Of a DNA stretch of 64,000 nucleotides, positions 7,663-17,131 are shown one piece after another. The position numbers were made by a program, and so were the translations under genes. A model generated the notes under the pieces. It worked only from the letters and a program-made list of their open reading frames with translations, had not been told where the DNA came from and searched no databases. Within the stretch, counting starts at the first letter, position 1; each line of letters begins with the position of its first letter. The DNA comes from Cupriavidus phytohabitans (GTDB lineage Bacteria; Pseudomonadota; Gammaproteobacteria; Burkholderiales; Burkholderiaceae): contig NZ_AUFE01000018.1 of the NCBI RefSeq assembly GCF_000426345.1, positions 1-64,000 of the forward strand, written 5' to 3'.

Positions 7663-8838
7663 TTACAGGCGTTCGACGATGGTAACGTTGGCCAGCCCGC
7701 CGCCTTCGCACATGGTCTGCAGCCCGTAGCGCTTGCCGTGCGTATGCAGCGCATGCACCAGCGTCGTCATCAGCTTTGCGCCCGAGCCGCCCAGCGGATG
7801 GCCCAGCGCGATTGCGCCGCCATGCACGTTGAGTCGCTCCGGATCGGCGCCGGTTGCCTGCAACCAGGCCAGGGGCACCGGTGCAAAGGCTTCGTTGACT
7901 TCAAACAGGTCGATGTCATTGATGCTCAGGCCGGCCTTCTTCAATGCGTGCATGGTGGCCGGCAGCGGCGCTTCGAGCATCACCACCGGATCGTGGCCGA
8001 TCACGGTCATGTGGTGCACGCGCGCCAGCGGCTTGACGCCGAGCTTCTTCAGGCCAGCCTCGTTGACCACCAGAAGGCCGGCGGCGCCATCGCAGATCTG
8101 GCTGGAGGAGGCAGCGGTCACCCGGCCGCCGTCGGCGATCAGCTTGACCGAGCCGATGCTTTCCATCGATGCGTCATAGCGGATGCCTTCGTCGGAGGTA
8201 TGTATTTCTCCGTTGGCGCCCTCGGCGGTGCGCACCTCGACCGGGATAATCTCGGCGTTGAAGCGGCCCGCCTTGGTCGCTGCCGCGGCGCGCTGGTGGC
8301 TGAGCAGCGCGTAGGCATCGAGCTGTTCGCGCGACAGGTTGTACTTGCGCGCGATCATCTCGGCGCCGGTGAACTGGCTGAACTGCACGCCGGGGTAGCG
8401 CGCCTCGACACCCGCGCTCTTGGGCACGCCGAAGCCATTCTTGGCCGGCAACTGCGACGACAGGCCCATCGGCACGCGCGTCATGCTTTCCACGCCGGCC
8501 GCGATCACGATATCCATCGCGCCCGACATCACCGCCTGCGCGGCAAAGTGCAGCGCCTGCTGCGACGAGCCGCACTGGCGGTCCACCGACGTGCCCGGCA
8601 CGCTTTCCGGCAGCCGCGAAGCGAGGATGGCGTTGCGCGCCACGTTGCCGGCCTGCTCGCCGACCTGGCTGACGCAGCCCATGATGACGTCTTCGACCAG
8701 CGCGGGATCGGCGCCGGTGCGCTCGACCAGCGCATCGAGCACCTGCGCGGCGAGGTCGGCCGGATGCCAGCCCGACAGCTTGCCGCCCTTGCGCCCGCCG
8801 GCGGTCCGTGCCGCGGCGACGATATATGCCTCTGCCAT
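7663..8838 (-). CDS. Acetyl-CoA acyltransferase (thiolase)
   Basis: The enzyme cleaves 3-ketoacyl-CoA with CoA, the last step of beta-oxidation, or runs in reverse. All three catalytic residues are present: C89 in DRQCGSSQQA, H347 in LGHPLGGSG and C377 in MCEGGG. The 391-residue length is that of a soluble degradative thiolase. The promoter side (8839-8994) carries a TCGTCG-N4-CGACGA palindrome at 8953-8968 that also precedes the other acyl-CoA genes of this window, so I infer membership of the same pathway. Substrate chain length cannot be read from the sequence. Confidence 0.95.
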   Translation of the reverse strand: MAEAYIVAAARTAGGRKGGKLSGWHPADLAAQVLDALVERTGADPALVEDVIMGCVSQVGEQAGNVARNAILASRLPESVPGTSVDRQCGSSQQALHFAAQAVMSGAMDIVIAAGVESMTRVPMGLSSQLPAKNGFGVPKSAGVEARYPGVQFSQFTGAEMIARKYNLSREQLDAYALLSHQRAAAATKAGRFNAEIIPVEVRTAEGANGEIHTSDEGIRYDASMESIGSVKLIADGGRVTAASSSQICDGAAGLLVVNEAGLKKLGVKPLARVHHMTVIGHDPVVMLEAPLPATMHALKKAGLSINDIDLFEVNEAFAPVPLAWLQATGADPERLNVHGGAIALGHPLGGSGAKLMTTLVHALHTHGKRYGLQTMCEGGGLANVTIVERL

Positions 8839-8952
8839 GTGATCTCCTTGTTCGGTGCCAGCCGTCCCGCGGCCGGCCTGTGCTAGATGCGGGTTGCCGG
8901 CGAGTGCCGGCAGGCTTGGCCCGTATTGTTGTCCCGCGCCGTCCGGCCAGCG

Positions 8953-8968
8953 TCGTCGGAAGCGACGA
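8953..8968. promoter_or_regulatory. Acyl-CoA regulon palindrome, site 1 (thiolase)
   Basis: TCGTCGGAAGCGACGA is a perfect 6-4-6 inverted repeat 115 bases upstream of the thiolase start. The identical 16 bases recur at 10502 and 16944. Confidence 0.7.
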
Positions 8969-8994
8969 AGTTAGCCGGCCGCCTCAGGGAGGTG

Positions 8995-9450
8995 TCAGCT
9001 GCGCGGGCCGAGCACCGCGAAGATCGCGGTGGCACGCAGCAGGCAGCGTGCGCCGCTGACCAGCCGGCAGGTGCCGTAGCGCAGCCGCGAGCCGAGCTTG
9101 TCGAACTCCACGCGGGCCTCGACCCAGTCGCCCAGGCGCGCGGAGTCGAGGTAGTCCAGGCTCAGGTTGACGGTGACCGCGCTCTTCTCGCGTCCGGTCT
9201 CCAGCGACATCATCATGCCGATGGCGGTATCGGCCAGCGTCGCCAGCATGCCGCCGTGCGGAATGCCGAGGTTGTTGAGATGGCTCTCGTCGATGCGCAC
9301 CGCCAGCGCGCGGCGTTCGCGGTTCAGGTAGAGCTGGCCGAAGTTGGCCATGTAGCCGCCCGGTTGCCGCAGCGGCACGAAGCCCTCCGGCACGGCACCG
9401 GTGCTGTCGGCCGCCTGCGGCATCGCCGCTTCGATTTCGGCTTCGGCCAT
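8995..9450 (-). CDS. PaaI-type hotdog thioesterase
   Basis: The 151-residue protein has the hotdog fold signature NNLGIPHGGMLATLADTAIG, where HGG and the following aspartate line the active site of PaaI-like acyl-CoA thioesterases. It would hydrolyse an acyl- or aryl-CoA to free CoA. The ATG at 9450 is chosen because it starts just after the stop of the upstream nitronate monooxygenase (TGA, four bases, ATG), which indicates tight coupling; a TTG 12 bases earlier is possible. Being translated with the monooxygenase points to a shared role in acyl-CoA metabolism. Confidence 0.88.
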   Translation of the reverse strand: MAEAEIEAAMPQAADSTGAVPEGFVPLRQPGGYMANFGQLYLNRERRALAVRIDESHLNNLGIPHGGMLATLADTAIGMMMSLETGREKSAVTVNLSLDYLDSARLGDWVEARVEFDKLGSRLRYGTCRLVSGARCLLRATAIFAVLGPRS

Positions 9451-9454
9451 GGCG

Positions 9455-10447
<993 letters not shown>

Positions 10448-10501
10448 CTAGCGGCCTTTGCGGCGGTCGGGCCAGTCTACGGCGCGGGCCCGCGCCATGC
10501 T

Positions 10502-10517
10502 TCGTCGGAAGCGACGA
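10502..10517. promoter_or_regulatory. Acyl-CoA regulon palindrome, site 2
   Basis: TCGTCGGAAGCGACGA, identical to the sites at 8953 and 16944, sits between the divergent nitronate monooxygenase and enoyl-CoA hydratase genes (76 and 108 bases from their starts). Confidence 0.7.
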
Positions 10518-10625
10518 TTGCGGGCGGCGCATTCTGCACTAGTGTTGGCTGTCCCCGCGCTGTTCCGGGCTTTCGCCGCCCCCGGCCCGCAGCACCCCGC
10601 CCCTCTTTCCTCAGCAGGAGTCGCC

Positions 10626-11501
10626 ATGACGCAAGCCACGCCTTCGTTCGAAACCCTGCGCTACGCCGTCGAAGACGGTGTCGCCACCATCACGCTGCAT
10701 CGCCCGGACCAGCTCAACGCCTTCACCGCGCAGATGATGCAGGACCTGATCGGCGCCTTCGACGCCACCGATGCCGACGACAACGTCCGCGCGGTGATCG
10801 TCACCGGCGCGGGCCGCGCCTTCTGCGCCGGTGCCGACCTGTCCGGTGGCAGCTCGACCTTCGACTTCGAGAAACGCTATGGCGCCAGCCCCGACACCGC
10901 GCACCGCGACGGCGGCGGCCGAGTGTCGCTGCGCATCTTCCGCAGCCTCAAGCCGGTGATTGCCGCGGTCAACGGCGCCGCCGTCGGCGTGGGCGTGACC
11001 ATGCAGTTGCCGATGGATATCCGGCTGGCGTCGACCGACGCCAAGTTCGGCTTCGTGTTCGCGCGCCGCGGCATCACGCCGGAGGCAGCCTCGTCGTGGT
11101 TCCTGTCGCGCGTGGTCGGCGTTTCGACGGCGCTGGAATGGTGCTATACCGGCCGGGTCTTCTCGGCGCAAGAGGCGCATGAACGCGGGCTGGTGCGCTC
11201 GCTGCACGCGCCCGAAGACCTGCTGCCGGCGGCGCGGGCGATCGCGCGCGAAATCGCCGACAACGCCGCGCCGGTGTCGGTGGCGATCTCGCGCCAGCTG
11301 ATCTGGCGCATGGCCGGCGCCAGCCACCCCATGGAGGCGCACAAGCTCGACAGCCGGGCGATCCAGTCGCGGGGGCGCTCGGCCGACGTCAAGGAAGGCG
11401 TCAGCGCCTTCCTGGAAAAGCGCCCGGCCGCATTCCCCGACACCGTCTCCAACGACCTGCCGGACTTCTTCGACTGGCGCGGCGAGCCGCCGTTCGCCTG
11501 A
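10626..11501 (+). CDS. Enoyl-CoA hydratase/isomerase family protein
   Basis: The crotonase fold is shown by ATITLHRPDQLNAFT, the oxyanion-hole motif AGRAFCAGADLSG and VNGAAVGVGVTMQLPMDIR with FGFVFARRGITPE. The family hydrates or isomerises enoyl-CoA esters in beta-oxidation. The length of 291 residues is slightly above the usual 260 because of an insert after the first oxyanion motif (SSTFDFEKRYGASPDTAHRD). The catalytic-position stretch RRGITPEAASSW keeps a glutamate, as expected for a hydratase. The ATG at 10626 follows CAGGAG. A nitroreductase gene follows 51 bases later. Confidence 0.93.
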   Translation: MTQATPSFETLRYAVEDGVATITLHRPDQLNAFTAQMMQDLIGAFDATDADDNVRAVIVTGAGRAFCAGADLSGGSSTFDFEKRYGASPDTAHRDGGGRVSLRIFRSLKPVIAAVNGAAVGVGVTMQLPMDIRLASTDAKFGFVFARRGITPEAASSWFLSRVVGVSTALEWCYTGRVFSAQEAHERGLVRSLHAPEDLLPAARAIAREIADNAAPVSVAISRQLIWRMAGASHPMEAHKLDSRAIQSRGRSADVKEGVSAFLEKRPAAFPDTVSNDLPDFFDWRGEPPFA

Positions 11502-11552
11502 ACAGCCTGAAGTGCTTGAGGCCAGCGCCCCAACGTCCCTACCGGAGTCAGC

Positions 11553-12224
11553 ATGAAAGTCAGTCAAGCCGTCGCCAGCCGCAAGTCCGTCCGCGGCTTC
11601 CTGGACAAGCTCGTGCCAGCCGACACCATCCGCCGCGTGCTCGATGCCGCGGCGCGCGCGCCGTCGGGCGGCAACCTGCAGCCCTGGCACATCCACGTGA
11701 TCGGCGGCGAGGCACTGGAGCGCCTGCGCGGCATCATGCGCGAGCGCATCGCGCACGCGCCCAAGGGCGAAGACCGCGAGTACCACGTCTACCCGCCCGA
11801 GCTGGTTGCGCCCTACCGCGACCGGCGCTTCGAGGTAGGCGAGGCGCTTTACCACTACCTCGGCATCCCGCGTGAAGACAAGGCGCGGCGGCTGGCGCAG
11901 TTCGCCAACAACTTCACCTTCTTCGGTGCGCCGCTGGCGCTGTTCTGCACAGTGGACCGGCGCATGGGCCCGCCGCAGTGGTCGGACCTCGGCATGTACC
12001 TGCAGACCGTGATGCTGCTGCTGCGTGAGGAAGGGCTCGACAGCTGCGCCCAGGAATGCTGGGCGATGTATCCGGAGACCATCGGCAGCTTCCTGCAGCT
12101 GCCGGCCGAGCGCATGCTGTTCACCGGCATGGCGATCGGCTACGAGGATCCCGAGGCGCCGGCCAACCAGTTGCGCGCGGCGCGCGCGCCGCTGACGGAG
12201 TTTGCCGAGTTCATCGGCATCTGA
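11553..12224 (+). CDS. Nitroreductase-family flavoprotein
   Basis: The protein begins VSQAVASRKSVRGF and has RAPSGGNLQPWHIHVI, the FMN-phosphate-binding start of nitroreductases, and DLGMYLQTVMLLLREEGLDSCAQE in the dimer helix. It is 223 residues long, the family norm. These enzymes reduce nitro groups, quinones or enones with NAD(P)H; nothing in the sequence fixes the natural substrate. It lies 51 bases downstream of the enoyl-CoA hydratase gene with its own GGAG site, so the two are likely co-transcribed. Confidence 0.92.
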   Translation: MKVSQAVASRKSVRGFLDKLVPADTIRRVLDAAARAPSGGNLQPWHIHVIGGEALERLRGIMRERIAHAPKGEDREYHVYPPELVAPYRDRRFEVGEALYHYLGIPREDKARRLAQFANNFTFFGAPLALFCTVDRRMGPPQWSDLGMYLQTVMLLLREEGLDSCAQECWAMYPETIGSFLQLPAERMLFTGMAIGYEDPEAPANQLRAARAPLTEFAEFIGI

Positions 12225-12287
12225 GCCGGCATCCGGGTCGGCATCCGGGCCCAGTCGCCGCGCGCAGCCACGCTCGCGGCGACCGGC

Positions 12288-15062
12288 TCAGAGCAGGCCC
12301 AGCTGCCGCGCGATCGCCACCGCCTGGGTGCGGTTGCTGGCGTGCAGCTTGGCGCTGATATTGCGCAGGTGCGTGCGCACCGTGGTCTCGGACACGAACA
12401 GGCGCTCGGCCATGGCGACGTTGGAGAAGCCTTCGGCCAGCAACTGCAGAACCTTCTGCTCCTTGGGCGTCAGCGGCTCCACCAGCGCCGGCGGCGCGGG
12501 ACGGCCGCCCGTGCCGCCACGCGCTGCGCCGGCTTGCTGGCCGCATGCCTGCACCAGCTTTTCCACGTAGGCGGATGGCAGGCTGGCGCCCTGGCGCGCG
12601 CAGGCATCGGCCACCAGCCGGCGCACGTCGTCGCCTTCGTCGGCAAAGATCCGCACGAACCCCTCGGCCGCCCCGAAGCGCAACGCCTCGCCCATCACCA
12701 CCAGCGCATGCGCACCGTCGCCGCTGCGCTGGCACGCTTGCGCCAGCAGGATGCGCAGCTTGAGCGCGCGGCGCATCAGCTGGTTGCTGGTGGCGGCCGC
12801 CAGTTCGCGCTCGATCGCGTCGCGCACCTGCGCACCGGGGCGGGCATGCACGTCCAGCCGCAGCCTGCCGACAAAGATGTCCTCGACGTCGCTGGCAAAC
12901 GAGCTGACCCCCGGACGCGTGCGCCACAGCGCGGGGTCGGCGGCGCGCTCGATGGCCTCCCGCGCGGCGTGCACATTGCCCTGGCGCAGCGCCAGCCGCG
13001 CGCGCTCGAGCATCGCCGCCATCACCAGCCGGGTCAGGCCGCGGTGGTGGCCGAGCGCCTCCAGCTGCGCCAGCCATTCATGGGCCTGGTCGGTGTCGCC
13101 GCGATCGAAGGCGATGCGGGCCAGCACGGTGTGGGCGGTGATGATCTGGTCCGGCAGGCCAAGATCGCGCGACAGCGGCAGGTACACGTTGAGCAGCCGG
13201 CTGGCGCGTTCGGTATCGCCGCTCTCGTACAGCCCTTCGGCCAGCAGGATGCCTGCCATGGCGTTGCCGTTGGTCGGGCCGAAGCGGTTCGGCAGCATCG
13301 TGCGCGCGGCAATGCGAAAGCGCGCGAGCGCCTGCTGCAGCCGCCCCTGGCGCAGGTCGATCAGGCCTTCGACCGATTCGGAGAAGATCTTGTTGAAGTT
13401 GCTGTCCGAGCCGCGCACGGCCTGGCGCGCGATCTGCAGCAGCCGGCGCGCCTCGGGGTAGTCGCCAATGACCGCGGCCAGCCGCGCCATCGACGTGCCC
13501 AGGATCGCGTCCGGGAAGGCGTAGCCCATCGGCAGCGGCGGCAGCTCGTCGCGGGCGAAGGCGCGCGCGTCGTCGAAGCGGTCCATCATGTTGAGCAGCA
13601 CGTGGCGCAGCGCGCGGATATGCGCGAGCAGGTCGCCGGCCGCGCCTTCGGTCGGGATCGCCTGCAGCAGCGCGATCGCGTCGGCCGGGCCGCGCGTGAA
13701 CGACACCGCCCACGCATGCGCGATCTGCAGCTTGGGCCAACGGGCCAGTTCTTGCGCCGGTACCGCCTCCAGCCAGCGCGTCAGCAGCCGCATGCGGCCC
13801 TGCCCCAGCAGGTCGTCGACGGCGCCGTCCAGCAATTCCAGCGCATGGCCCAGCGCACCGGCCGCGAGTGCGTGCTCGATGGCGGGCACCGGGCGGCCCT
13901 GCGCTTCATACCAGCGCGAGGCAGCCAGGTGCAATGGCGGCACGGCCGCCGGCATCGACTGCGCCAGCTGGCCGCGCAGAAAGCCGGAAAACAGGCTGTG
14001 ATAGCGGTACCACTGCTCCGGCGCCGCACCGGTGCCGCGCTCGCCGTAGCGTTCGCTCTCCAGCGGCAGCAGGAACAGGTTGGCACGCTCCAGCCAGGCC
14101 AGGATCTCGTCGCTGCTGCCGGCGCCGCCGGCTGAAGGCGGAGTGGCCTGGCAGACGGCGTCGCACAGCGGGCCGCAGAGCTGGTCGAGGATCGAGGTCC
14201 GCAACAGGAAGTCCCGCACCGCGTCGGGCAGGTGCAGGAAGACGTCTTCGACCAGGTAGTCGGCAATCGCCGCGTTGGAGCCGGAAAAGCCGGCGATGAA
14301 GCCCTCGGGCTGGCTGCGCCGCTCCATTGCCACCGAAGCCAGCCACAGTGCCGTGGCCCAGCCTTCGGTGCGCCGGTGCAGCGCACTGATCGCGGCTGGC
14401 TGCAATTTGAGCCCACGGGCGTGGCGCAGGAAGGATTCGGTCTCGCTGGCGCTGAAGCGCAATTGCGCGGGCTCGATCTCGAGCAGCTCGCCACGTGCGC
14501 GCAGCCGGCCCAGGCCGCTCTCCGGCACCCAGCGCGTGCCGATCACGACACGGCAGCCCGGCGGCAGGCTTTCGACCATCTGCCACACCAGGCCGCTGAC
14601 GGCGGCGTTCTGGATCGATTCGAAATCGTCGAGGAACAGCGTGAAGGCGCCGCTGTGGCCGGCCAGCCGGTCGATCAGCGCCAGCGCCTGCTCGCCGGGG
14701 TCCTGCACCAGCCCCGAGCGGGGCGGCTGGGCCGCGGCCCCGAGCGCCTGCGCGATGGCGGCCTCGATCGAGCCCAGGAAGCGGGTGGCATCGTTGTCGG
14801 CGCGGTCAAGGGTGAGCCACGCGGTGCGCCCGCCGGCGGCTTCCAGGCGCGCACGGCACTGGAGCATGGCGGTGGTCTTGCCAAAGCCCGCGGGCGCGCG
14901 CACCAGCACGAGCTTGACGAAGTCGGCGGCGCACACGGCGTCGCAGATCGCCGTGCGCTCGACCTGGAACGGCGTCAGCAGCGGCGGGCGCAGCTTGGCC
15001 GACAGCGCAGCGGCGCCGGTGGCAGACGGCACGCGCCGCCCGGTCTCCTCGATACTTGCCAT
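12288..15062 (-). CDS. MalT-like large ATP-binding LuxR-family regulator (LAL)
   Basis: The 924-residue protein has a Walker A motif at RAPAGFGKTT (K62), a Walker B-like TLFLDDFES, a long helical TPR-like middle and a C-terminal LuxR helix-turn-helix (LTPKEQKVLQLLAEGFSN, then VAMAERLFVSETTVRTHL). This is the MalT architecture: ATP- and inducer-dependent activators. The ATG at 15062 is preferred over one 42 bases upstream because homologous N-termini begin close to the SAKLRPP segment. It stands in the centre of the acyl-CoA genes and is a candidate controller of them, but no binding site evidence links it directly. The 210 bases upstream are GC-rich without a clear promoter. Confidence 0.93.
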   Translation of the reverse strand: MASIEETGRRVPSATGAAALSAKLRPPLLTPFQVERTAICDAVCAADFVKLVLVRAPAGFGKTTAMLQCRARLEAAGGRTAWLTLDRADNDATRFLGSIEAAIAQALGAAAQPPRSGLVQDPGEQALALIDRLAGHSGAFTLFLDDFESIQNAAVSGLVWQMVESLPPGCRVVIGTRWVPESGLGRLRARGELLEIEPAQLRFSASETESFLRHARGLKLQPAAISALHRRTEGWATALWLASVAMERRSQPEGFIAGFSGSNAAIADYLVEDVFLHLPDAVRDFLLRTSILDQLCGPLCDAVCQATPPSAGGAGSSDEILAWLERANLFLLPLESERYGERGTGAAPEQWYRYHSLFSGFLRGQLAQSMPAAVPPLHLAASRWYEAQGRPVPAIEHALAAGALGHALELLDGAVDDLLGQGRMRLLTRWLEAVPAQELARWPKLQIAHAWAVSFTRGPADAIALLQAIPTEGAAGDLLAHIRALRHVLLNMMDRFDDARAFARDELPPLPMGYAFPDAILGTSMARLAAVIGDYPEARRLLQIARQAVRGSDSNFNKIFSESVEGLIDLRQGRLQQALARFRIAARTMLPNRFGPTNGNAMAGILLAEGLYESGDTERASRLLNVYLPLSRDLGLPDQIITAHTVLARIAFDRGDTDQAHEWLAQLEALGHHRGLTRLVMAAMLERARLALRQGNVHAAREAIERAADPALWRTRPGVSSFASDVEDIFVGRLRLDVHARPGAQVRDAIERELAAATSNQLMRRALKLRILLAQACQRSGDGAHALVVMGEALRFGAAEGFVRIFADEGDDVRRLVADACARQGASLPSAYVEKLVQACGQQAGAARGGTGGRPAPPALVEPLTPKEQKVLQLLAEGFSNVAMAERLFVSETTVRTHLRNISAKLHASNRTQAVAIARQLGLL

Positions 15063-15314
15063 TGGCGATTTGTCGTCTTCCGCGCCGCACCGCCCTTGCG
15101 GCAATGCGAAGCGATGCGCGCGCCTGCGCAGCAGCGCGGGCGCGCGTGACTGTGATGGAACACGGAATTATGGCGTAAACGCGGGCGGCCGCGCGCCGCC
15201 GAGGGTTCCGGGTCTCTTCAGGCGGCCTTCCGGCTGGATTAAGGGGCGGCCCCGGCCCCCCCCTCGCCCCACCGCCCCGCTCGCCGGACGCCAGCCGGAT
15301 GCCGGGGCTCGCCT

Positions 15315-16862
15315 TCACACCAGCTTGTTGCCGTGGCCTGCCCAATAACGGTCGCGCAGCAGCCGCTTGAGCAGCTTGCCGGTCGGCAGGCGCGGCAGTT
15401 CGGACTCGAAATCGACCGAGCGCGGGCATTTGATAGTGGAAAGGTTGGCGCGGCAGAACGCAATCAGCTCGGCCGCCAGCTCCGGACCAGCCTGCGCCAT
15501 GTCGGCCGGCTGCACCACGGCCTTGACCTCCTCGCCGAAATCCTCGTTGGGCACGCCGATCACCGCCACGTCCAGCACCTTGGGGTGCGTCATCAGCAGG
15601 TTCTCGGCCTCCTGCGGATAGATGTTGACCCCGCCGGAGATGATCATGTTGGCCTTGCGGTCGGTCAGGAACAGGTACCCGTCGGCATCGGCATAGCCGA
15701 CATCGCCGATGGTGCTCCAGTCCGGATGCTGCGGATGGCGCGATTCCGCCGTCTTGGCCGGGTCATTGTGGTATTCGAAGGGCCGGCCTTCGGCAAAATA
15801 GATCGTGCCGGGCTCGCCCGGCGGCTGCAGTTCGCCGTCGGGGCCGCAGATGCGCAGCTTGCCGACCATGGCCCGGCCCACGGTGCCCTTGCGCTGCAGC
15901 CATTCCTGCGTGCTGACCACGGTCACGCCATTGCCCTCGGTGCCGGCGTAGTATTCCCAGATCACCGGTCCCCACCACGCGATCATCGCCTCCTTGACCT
16001 GCACCGGGCACGGCGCCGCGGCATGGATCGCCACGCGCAGCGACGACACATCATAGGCCTCGCGCTGCGCCTGGGGCAGCTTGAGCATGCGCGAGAACAT
16101 CGTCGGCACCAGCTGCGTATGGGTGATGCGGTGCTGCTGCACCAGCTGCAGGTACTGCTCCGCGTCGAAATGCTCCATCACCACCGCGGTACCGCCCAGC
16201 GCCTGCACCGCCATGTTGTAGCGCAGCGGCGCGGCATGATACAGCGGCGCCGGCGACAGGTAGCGGCTCTCGGCATCGAAGCCATAGAGCCGCTGGCACA
16301 GGCTGGTCAGCGTGGTGGGATCCTCGATGCGCGGGCTGGCCGGCGGCGCATACACGCCCTTGGGCCGGCCCGTGGTGCCCGAGGAATAGAGCATATCGCC
16401 GCCGGTCACTTCTTCGGCGATGCGCGTGGTGGGGCAGCGTGCCAACGCCGGTTCATAAGCATCGTAGCCGGGCACCGTGCCGTCGAGCATCAGCCGGCGC
16501 TTCAGCGCCGGCGTCTGCGTCACCAGCGAGGCCGCGATCTCCGCCTGCGCGTGCGTGGTCACCAGCACCTGCGCGGCGCTGTCATTGACGATATAGGCGG
16601 CGTCGGCCGCGTTCAGCTTTGTGCTCAGGCAGATATAGATGATTCCGCTGCGTTGCGCGCCCCAGCACAGCTCGAACAGGCGCGGATGGTTCTCCAGCAT
16701 GAAGGCCACGCGGTCGCCCGGGCGCAGCCCAAGCGCGCGGAACAGGTGTGCCACCTGGTTCGAACGCTCGTCCAGCTCGCGGTAAGTGACGACTGCGCCG
16801 CTGCTGCCCATGATGACGGCCGGCTTTTCTGGCGTGCGCTGCGCGTGGATGGACGGATGCAT
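15315..16862 (-). CDS. AMP-forming acyl-CoA synthetase
   Basis: The enzyme activates a carboxylic acid with ATP and CoA. The adenylation P-loop DMLYSSGTTGRPKG, the YYAGTEGNG block and the hinge TIGDVGYADADGYLFLTDR are present, and the C-terminal catalytic lysine region PTGKLLKRLL is intact. The start at 16862 follows GAAGGAG and gives MHPSIHAQRTPEKPAVIM, 515 residues. The gene is divergent from the acyl-CoA dehydrogenase pair, with two copies of the shared palindrome in the 269-base gap. It is thus the likely entry step of the acyl-CoA pathway in this block. Confidence 0.94.
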   Translation of the reverse strand: MHPSIHAQRTPEKPAVIMGSSGAVVTYRELDERSNQVAHLFRALGLRPGDRVAFMLENHPRLFELCWGAQRSGIIYICLSTKLNAADAAYIVNDSAAQVLVTTHAQAEIAASLVTQTPALKRRLMLDGTVPGYDAYEPALARCPTTRIAEEVTGGDMLYSSGTTGRPKGVYAPPASPRIEDPTTLTSLCQRLYGFDAESRYLSPAPLYHAAPLRYNMAVQALGGTAVVMEHFDAEQYLQLVQQHRITHTQLVPTMFSRMLKLPQAQREAYDVSSLRVAIHAAAPCPVQVKEAMIAWWGPVIWEYYAGTEGNGVTVVSTQEWLQRKGTVGRAMVGKLRICGPDGELQPPGEPGTIYFAEGRPFEYHNDPAKTAESRHPQHPDWSTIGDVGYADADGYLFLTDRKANMIISGGVNIYPQEAENLLMTHPKVLDVAVIGVPNEDFGEEVKAVVQPADMAQAGPELAAELIAFCRANLSTIKCPRSVDFESELPRLPTGKLLKRLLRDRYWAGHGNKLV

Positions 16863-16943
16863 GGCGTTGGGCTCCTTCGACAGCGGTTCGCTGGATTGGG
16901 ATGGGTGATCCCGCATTCTGTGAACGACCCGCCGGTTCAACCA

Positions 16944-16959
16944 TCGTCGGAAGCGACGA
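16944..16959. promoter_or_regulatory. Acyl-CoA regulon palindrome, site 3a
   Basis: TCGTCGGAAGCGACGA lies 82 bases upstream of the acyl-CoA synthetase start in the divergent promoter region. A second copy lies 91 bases further right, close to nine helical turns, which would suit looping or paired binding. Confidence 0.7.
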
Positions 16960-17034
16960 AGCGCGGCGTCGGCATTTTGATGCGGTGCCGCATGAAACGA
17001 CACCTGCGGGGCCCCGTGCAGCCCCTGCGCACCT

Positions 17035-17050
17035 TCGTCGAATGCGACGA
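17035..17050. promoter_or_regulatory. Acyl-CoA regulon palindrome, site 3b
   Basis: TCGTCGAATGCGACGA has the same 6-4-6 arms with a changed spacer (AATG for GAAG) and lies 82 bases upstream of the first acyl-CoA dehydrogenase start. Conservation of the arms with a changed spacer supports a protein-binding site. Confidence 0.65.
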
Positions 17051-17131
17051 TGCGCTGCCCGGCGGCGTGCCCGGATCATGCTGTCGCGGGTTATCGCAAG
17101 CACGCCATCCCCCATTCCCGAAGGAGCCGAG

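Noticed and set aside
12342..14135. A 597-codon open frame antisense to the MalT-like regulator
   Set aside because: The minus strand has a continuous regulator with Walker motifs and a C-terminal helix-turn-helix; the antisense product has no recognisable domain.
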